A stretch of DNA of 64,000 nt, taken from contig NZ_CABVPN010000016.1 in NCBI RefSeq assembly GCF_902499115.1, positions 115,992-179,991 on the forward strand. The letters run 5' to 3'. Each line of letters starts with the position of its first letter. Position 1 is the stretch's first letter. The DNA comes from Burkholderia diffusa (GTDB taxonomy: Bacteria; Pseudomonadota; Gammaproteobacteria; Burkholderiales; Burkholderiaceae). Positions 60,734 to 64,000 of the stretch are shown here, in pieces. The notes below the pieces were generated by a model. That model saw only the letters and a program-made list of their open reading frames with translations. It made no database searches and was not told the origin of the DNA. Both the position numbers and the translations under genes were made by a program.

Positions 60734-61947
60734 ATGCCTCTCACTGACGTGCAGGTACGGAACGCGAAGGCCAGCGCGGCCCCGTACGAACTCACGGACG
60801 GCAACGGGATGTTCTTGCTCATCCAACCGAACGGCGCTAAGTACTGGCGCTTGTCCTACCGCTTCCTTGGCAAGCAGAAGACGCTCGCCTTCGGCGTCTA
60901 TCCGGCCGTCACGCTCGCGACGGCACGGAAGAAGCGCGACGAGGCGCGCGAGCAGATCGCGGCCGGCATCGTCCGGGCGAGGCGAAGAAGGAAGCCAGAC
61001 GGGCCGCCGAGATCGCGGCGACCAACTCGTTCGAAGCGGTAGCTCGCGAGTGGTACGACTCCCAGCGTCCGGGCTGGAGCGACGGCTACGCGGAGAAGGT
61101 GCTGAATTCGCTTGAGGTCGACGTGTTCCCGAAGATCGGCCCTCGCCCGATCGCGGAGATCGATTCACCACAGATGCTCAGCATCGTTCGCGAGGTTGAA
61201 GCGCGCGGGGTACGCGAGACGGCGAAGCGAATCCTCCAGCGCTCCCGCGCGATCTTTCAGTACGGGATCATGACCGGTAGATGCTCCAGGAATCCGGCGG
61301 CTGACATCGATGCGCAGACGGTGTTGAAGAAAGGCCCCGGCGTGCAGCACATGGCTCGCGTCAAGGCGACGGAGATACCGCAGCTCATGCGAGACATCGA
61401 CGATTACCAAGGCGACCTAGTTACCCGGCTCGCGCTCCGCCTGATGGCACTGACCTTCGTGCGGACAACGGAAATGATCCGCGCAGAGTGGTCGGAGTTT
61501 GACGAGGCCGCCGCAGAATGGCGCGTACCGCCGGAACGCATGAAGATGCGCGACCCGCACATCGTGCCGCTATCGCGGCAGGCGCTCGACGTGCTCGCCC
61601 AGCTCCGCGCGCTCAACGGTCAGCATCGATTCGTGTTCTACAGCGTGCAAGGCCGCAGCCACATTTCGAACAACACCATGCTCTACGCGCTCTATCGCAT
61701 GGGGTACAAGTCGCGGATGACGGGGCACGGGTTTCGCGGACTGGCGGCTACTGCGCTGCGTGAACTCGGCTTCGGCCGGGACGTTGTAGAGCGCCAGATG
61801 GCACACGCCGAACGCAATCAAGTAACTGCTGCCTACGTCCACGCTGAATATCTGCCGGAACGCAGGCGAATGATGCAGGCATGGGGTGACCACCTCGACA
61901 AACTCAAAGCCGGGGCAGAAATCATCCCGATCGCGGCAACCAGATAG
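60734..61947 (+). pseudogene. P4-type (DUF4102) integrase with a single-base frameshift
   Basis: The N-terminal frame reads MPLTDVQVRNAKASAAPYEL to GVYPAVTLATARKKRDEARE. Near 60972-60976, GTCCGGGCGAGG appears where GTCCCGGGCGAGG would keep the frame (EAKKEARRAAEIAATNSFEA). The rest is intact in the shifted frame to 61947, with the catalytic residues visible: Arg in RTTEMIRAEW, His-Arg in HGFRGLAATA, His in MAHAERNQVT and Tyr in AAYVHAEYLP. Loss of one C explains the break; a sequencing error is possible. Confidence 0.85.
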
Positions 61948-62251
61948 ACCCGTGCCGCCACGCGTATGAGTCAGCGTCAGATCAGGTTCGATCGCTTAGC
62001 CGTCACATCATCAAGGACCGTGATCGACCCGATGCAGCCAGTCGGCCACCGTGCCTTCGAGCGCCGGCTTCCAAGGTATATCGGACCCTTGTGCCTGGCC
62101 CCTCCACGCTTCCTATCCACCAGCAGGACCGGCTGCATAATCACAAATGCTCTATTCGGCGCACAACGAAGCCGGCTTGATTGGAAGCGCACGCTAAACG
62201 ACGCCCCGCCGGGGAGTGGGCAATTCACCGGAACGAAGTACCAATGTTTGA
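61948..62251. other. 300-bp spacer
   Basis: Between the integrase and the MFS gene I see no convincing gene or strong motif. Confidence 0.4.
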
Positions 62252-63445
62252 TCATCGATACGCCTCGTGCCGGTCCAATACACCCACATATGATGCGGCC
62301 AACAGAGCAATTACGGAGGAAAACAACATCAGGAAAAGCGGCGCGTAAGCTGCGTTGCTCTCTGTCAATACGGCTCCCGTCATTGAGGAAAGCGCGGCGC
62401 CCCCAGCTATCGTCAACGCGCCAGCTAAACCAGAAGCGCTGCCCGCTAGTTCCGGACGCACTGACACCGCACCGGCATGAGCGCATGGATTCGACAGGCC
62501 GTTACCGAAACCAACAAGCATGCAAGGTCCGAACAGCGCCATTGCATGTTTGGCTCCGACGAGGAAGAGCATCAAGCCGACGATGGGGCCGGCGCACGCA
62601 ACGATACGTCCTGCCATGATGGTTGTCGTGAGGGGATAGCGTCTCGCGTAGCGACCAGACAGAAAGCTGCCAAGCACGAACCCGGCAGTGATGGTGCCCA
62701 TCCAAAAGCCTAGCGTTGCCGGTGGCACATCGAACGACGTTTTGGCGGCCAATGGAGCACCAGCCAGAAAGGTATAAAACGTGCCGGTTGAAAACGCCAT
62801 GCACAGTGCATAGGCCCAGAAGCGACGTTCTTGCAAAAGCGCAGGATAGGCCCGAAGCTGCCGCCTGATCGTGCCCGATGGATTCTTGTTAGTCTCACCT
62901 AGACCGAACCAGCACACCGCAAAAAGTGATATGCCGGAAAGGGCAAGGCCCCAGAAGATTGCTCGCCAGCCGCTGGTTTCATCAATCACACCACCGACAG
63001 TTGGACCAAGCATCGGGGCAAAAGCCGCTGCCATCGCGGCATATCCGATTCGGCTCGCTGCCCCTTCCTTTCCGGTCGTATCCCTGATGGCCGCCATCGA
63101 CACCGGGTAGCAGGAGGTTATTGGAGCCTGAAGCAAGCGGAAAGCCAGAAACGCCCAGATATTGCCCGAAAGTGCGCAGCCAAGCGACCCAATCACGAAT
63201 ACTGTCAGGCTGGTCAGTACAATTGCCCTTCGCCCAAAGCGATCGGACAGTGGCCCCATGATCAATTCCAGTGTGGCCGCGACACTTGCATATCCTGCCA
63301 GCGATAAGCTCACGAGCGCATAGTCAGCGTGAAAAGCTATCGCAATGTTCGGCAACGAAGGCAGGCATATGCTCAATGGCAGCACTGAAAGTGCGCACAG
63401 CAGAATCAGTGTGGAGAGCCTGGGAGGCGATGGTATGGAAGTCAC
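62252..63445 (-). CDS. MFS drug-efflux transporter, Bcr/CflA-like
   Basis: This inner-membrane antiporter of about 397 aa has 12 hydrophobic helices. The DHA1 signature PLSDRFGRRAIVL is after helix 2, FLAFRLLQAPITSCYPVSMA matches the Bcr/CflA motif-D region, and the second half repeats the pattern. It probably exports an antibiotic or a small metabolite. A terminator occupies 63479-63507, so upstream in-frame ATG starts are impossible; a GTG at 63445 with GGAAACGCC upstream is the best start. The leader suggests attenuation control. Confidence 0.82.
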   Translation of the reverse strand: MTSIPSPPRLSTLILLCALSVLPLSICLPSLPNIAIAFHADYALVSLSLAGYASVAATLELIMGPLSDRFGRRAIVLTSLTVFVIGSLGCALSGNIWAFLAFRLLQAPITSCYPVSMAAIRDTTGKEGAASRIGYAAMAAAFAPMLGPTVGGVIDETSGWRAIFWGLALSGISLFAVCWFGLGETNKNPSGTIRRQLRAYPALLQERRFWAYALCMAFSTGTFYTFLAGAPLAAKTSFDVPPATLGFWMGTITAGFVLGSFLSGRYARRYPLTTTIMAGRIVACAGPIVGLMLFLVGAKHAMALFGPCMLVGFGNGLSNPCAHAGAVSVRPELAGSASGLAGALTIAGGAALSSMTGAVLTESNAAYAPLFLMLFSSVIALLAASYVGVLDRHEAYR

Positions 63446-63478
63446 CGGCGTTTCCGATGGGAAGACTTTCGCGTAGGC

Positions 63479-63507
63479 AAAAAAAAGCCCCCGAAGGTAT
63501 CGGGGGC
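63479..63507 (-). terminator. Attenuator-type terminator upstream of the MFS gene
   Basis: An 8-bp stem, GCCCCCGA (63487-63494) and TCGGGGGC (63500-63507), with a 5-nt loop is followed on the minus strand by eight T residues (63479-63486). It lies between a 16-codon leader frame and the MFS coding region, so transcription must pass it to express the pump. Confidence 0.85.
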
Positions 63508-63529
63508 GCATGGGGGCAGCAAGGTGCCG

Positions 63530-63580
63530 CTAACGGACCATGCGCCGACTTCCTACTACGATGAAAAATGTCGCATTCAT
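63530..63580 (-). CDS. Leader peptide, 16 aa
   Basis: The frame encodes MNATFFIVVGSRRMVR and is preceded by AGGAG 9 nt before the ATG. It stops 22 bp before the terminator stem. The arrangement (strong ribosome binding site, tiny frame, terminator, then pump gene) is typical of translation-dependent attenuation. Ribosome stalling by an antibiotic or by scarcity of a charged tRNA could prevent terminator formation (inference). Confidence 0.65.
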   Translation of the reverse strand: MNATFFIVVGSRRMVR

Positions 63581-63800
63581 ACTGGAATTCTCCTAGTCAT
63601 CTCGAACGATGTTAGGCGGCGTGGTTTGGCAATGTCAACTGCCAACATTGCTCGTCAAAGCTTACGACCCATCCATGAATGTCCGTAAGGACGGACTCGG
63701 ACGACATCCGGACGTTCCCGTCAAAAAGTGGACTGGACCGGCCAGCCTTCCGTAGACATCTTCGAGCCATAATTTACGGCAACCGAGGAGGTCCGTATGA

Positions 63801-63930
63801 GCAGAAGCGAGAAGCGAAACGCACCCGAGCGATCGAGCCCGCATCGACGTTTGAGGCTGTCGCGCGCGAGTGGTTTACGATCCAGAAGGATGGCTGAACC
63901 GAAGTGTATGTGGCCAAAGTCCAGGAGGTA
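63801..63930 (+). pseudogene. Fragment of a second DUF4102-type integrase
   Basis: The frame TRAIEPASTFEAVAREWFTI is homologous to TNSFEAVAREWYDSQ in the integrase at 60734. It hits a stop after about 30 residues and continues out of frame (VYVAKVQE). It is a decayed middle piece of another integrase, marking a further element boundary at the right edge of the window. Confidence 0.6.
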
Positions 63931-64000
63931 TCCGGAATCTTGTGTGTGAGGCGGGTTAAGACTCAGATTCCGATGTTGAATCGTTCCGGGTAAAGCAGCG

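Noticed and set aside
63446..63511. Longer MFS start at 63511
   Set aside because: It lies past the intrinsic terminator at 63479-63507, so that coding start would be inside the terminator stem.

Overview
The window is about 64 kb of GC-rich, Burkholderia-type chromosome. The evidence is codon use, a housekeeping set (transaldolase, HtpG, ParC/ParE, UbiC, rubredoxin, Uup-like ABC-F protein) and a Burkholderia-style contact-dependent inhibition locus. The Burkholderia cepacia complex is a reasonable guess, but species cannot be fixed by eye. All functional calls come from motifs and remembered family features; no database search was run.

Positions 1-30000 are ordinary core chromosome. They hold tal, a VOC protein, a cluster of three lipoproteins (two of them tiny and easily missed), a DUF3311/monocarboxylate-type symporter pair, a spermidine-synthase-fold protein, ubiC with a DNA glycosylase, htpG, a MocR regulator facing a VOC gene, an EamA exporter, an aminotransferase-RidA-PhzF run, a GGDEF-EAL protein, a chromate transporter, a PACE/LysR divergent pair, a CopD-like membrane protein, parC-parE, an ABC-F protein, a DUF4399 protein and rubredoxin. 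One AT-richer insertion (6143-6958) encodes a putative helix-turn-helix protein just behind a perfect 44-bp palindrome.

Positions 30085-46620 form the first accessory block. A tRNA-Arg-like 5' fragment is followed by a minus-strand two-partner-secretion CDI locus: a 3122-aa BcpA/CdiA exoprotein with a deaminase-like C-terminal toxin, three small AT-rich immunity-type genes, then the BcpB transporter and a terminator. Behind it lie lambda-like phage relics (Dam methylase tail fused to a portal fragment, gpW-like protein, terminase tail) and a truncated integrase next to an intact tRNA-Arg(CCU) gene.

Positions 46680-60571 are a genomic island bounded by a 17-bp direct repeat of the tRNA-Arg 3' end. 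It begins with an intact tyrosine recombinase. It carries two overlapping gene pairs that look like defence modules: DUF262 plus HEPN, and a pentapeptide-repeat membrane protein plus nucleotidyltransferase. It also carries phage-derived genes (an 857-aa internal-virion-like protein, an HNH endonuclease, a zinc-finger paralogue), a serine recombinase with res-like dyads, a GNAT protein and an XRE regulator.

Positions 60571-64000 start a second element in tandem at the same tRNA. It has a P4-type integrase broken by one apparent single-base deletion, an MFS exporter preceded by a leader peptide and terminator (probable attenuation), and another integrase scrap. Together this is a layered tRNA-Arg integration hotspot. 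The best candidate for an undescribed system is the nucleotidyltransferase plus pentapeptide/pore-like membrane protein pair at 50178-52057.
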